Shown piece after piece: positions 22,431 to 22,475 of a DNA stretch of 22,475 nt; the stretch's first letter is position 1; each line of letters begins with the position of its first letter. The DNA is from Clostridia bacterium. Its GTDB lineage: Bacteria > Bacillota_A > Clostridia > Christensenellales > Aristaeellaceae. Location: positions 1 to 22,475 of the forward strand of contig JAFUPT010000072.1 in the NCBI GenBank assembly GCA_017481065.1, in the 5' to 3' direction. The translations under genes and the position numbers were made by a program. Under the pieces are notes generated by a model that worked only from the letters and a program-made list of their open reading frames with translations, was not told the DNA's origin and did no database searches.

Positions 22431-22475
22431 TCAATTCCGCACCAGCAGCGCGGCAGTTTCCACATGCTCCGTCCA
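22431..22475 (-). CDS. C-terminal end of a probable RlmD/TrmA-family RNA methyltransferase (partial)
   Basis: Only the last 14 codons are in the window, reading WTEHVETAALLVRN and then TGA. The string T-x-HVE-T-x-x-LL is the usual C-terminus of Gram-positive 23S rRNA (uracil-5-)-methyltransferases of the RlmD/TrmA family, where the His-Val-Glu contains the general base region. The call rests on this short tail and is tentative. The rest of the gene lies beyond the right edge. Confidence 0.5.
   Translation of the reverse strand, partial: WTEHVETAALLVRN

Overview
The window looks like a chromosomal segment of a GC-rich, endospore-forming Clostridia-type (Firmicutes) anaerobe that has the Wood-Ljungdahl pathway. 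Three things support this: a truncated acetyl-CoA synthase gene (acsB) with all six A-cluster cysteines; a metV-metF pair for methylene-tetrahydrofolate reduction; and a maf-mreBCD-mrdA-rodA-spoIVFA-spoIVFB cluster whose last two genes belong to sporulation. Gene spacing is tight, Shine-Dalgarno sites are strong, and intergenic gaps are short and AT-rich. No rRNA, tRNA, CRISPR array, insertion sequence or phage gene was seen. I cannot name the species.

Layout. (1) 1-1787, + strand: the 3' part of acsB, followed by a strong terminator that overlaps a promoter. (2) 1904-3391, +: a 5-formyltetrahydrofolate cyclo-ligase fused to a GNAT acetyltransferase, then an unrecognised 136-aa protein. (3) 3440-6767, - strand: operon cobB (sirtuin), a UDG-family DNA glycosylase, pdp (pyrimidine-nucleoside phosphorylase) and nagB, read from a good sigma-A-type promoter at 6780-6808. 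(4) 6918-7346, +: a Nudix-like gene with a degraded Nudix box, divergent from cobB and closed by its own terminator. (5) 7509-16255, +: maf, a divergent mreB, mreC, mreD, mrdA (PBP2), rodA, spoIVFA-like and spoIVFB, apparently one long transcription unit from a promoter at 7444-7471 to a bidirectional terminator at 16384-16425. (6) 16452-18031, -: metV-metF. (7) 18181-20467, -: a two-gene ABC transporter. (8) 20635-20841, +: a small cysteine-rich protein, divergent from the ABC genes. (9) 20884-22475, -: a GNAT acetyltransferase, an unrecognised 327-aa protein, and the last 14 codons of what is probably an RlmD/TrmA-type RNA methyltransferase.

How the genes fit together. AcsB and MetVF carry out the terminal condensation and the methylene-to-methyl step of the Wood-Ljungdahl pathway; the cyclo-ligase returns 5-formyl-THF to the same one-carbon pool. 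The central cluster makes the lateral cell-wall synthesis machine (actin-like scaffold, MreC/MreD, transpeptidase PBP2, SEDS glycosyltransferase RodA) and ends with the pair that controls pro-sigma-K cleavage in the mother cell. The junction between rodA and spoIVFA carries a terminator-like hairpin that covers the spoIVFA ribosome-binding site, and a sigma-E-like promoter whose -10 lies in the hairpin loop. This could keep the sporulation genes silent in vegetative read-through RNA while freeing them in the sporulation transcript.

The most interesting points are that rodA/spoIVFA junction, the MreB homologue that has lost nucleotide-site acidic residues, the cyclo-ligase-GNAT fusion, the Nudix-like protein without a normal Nudix box, and an unexplained 62-nt imperfect palindrome after spoIVFB. 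I do not see a wholly new multi-gene defence or mobile system here.
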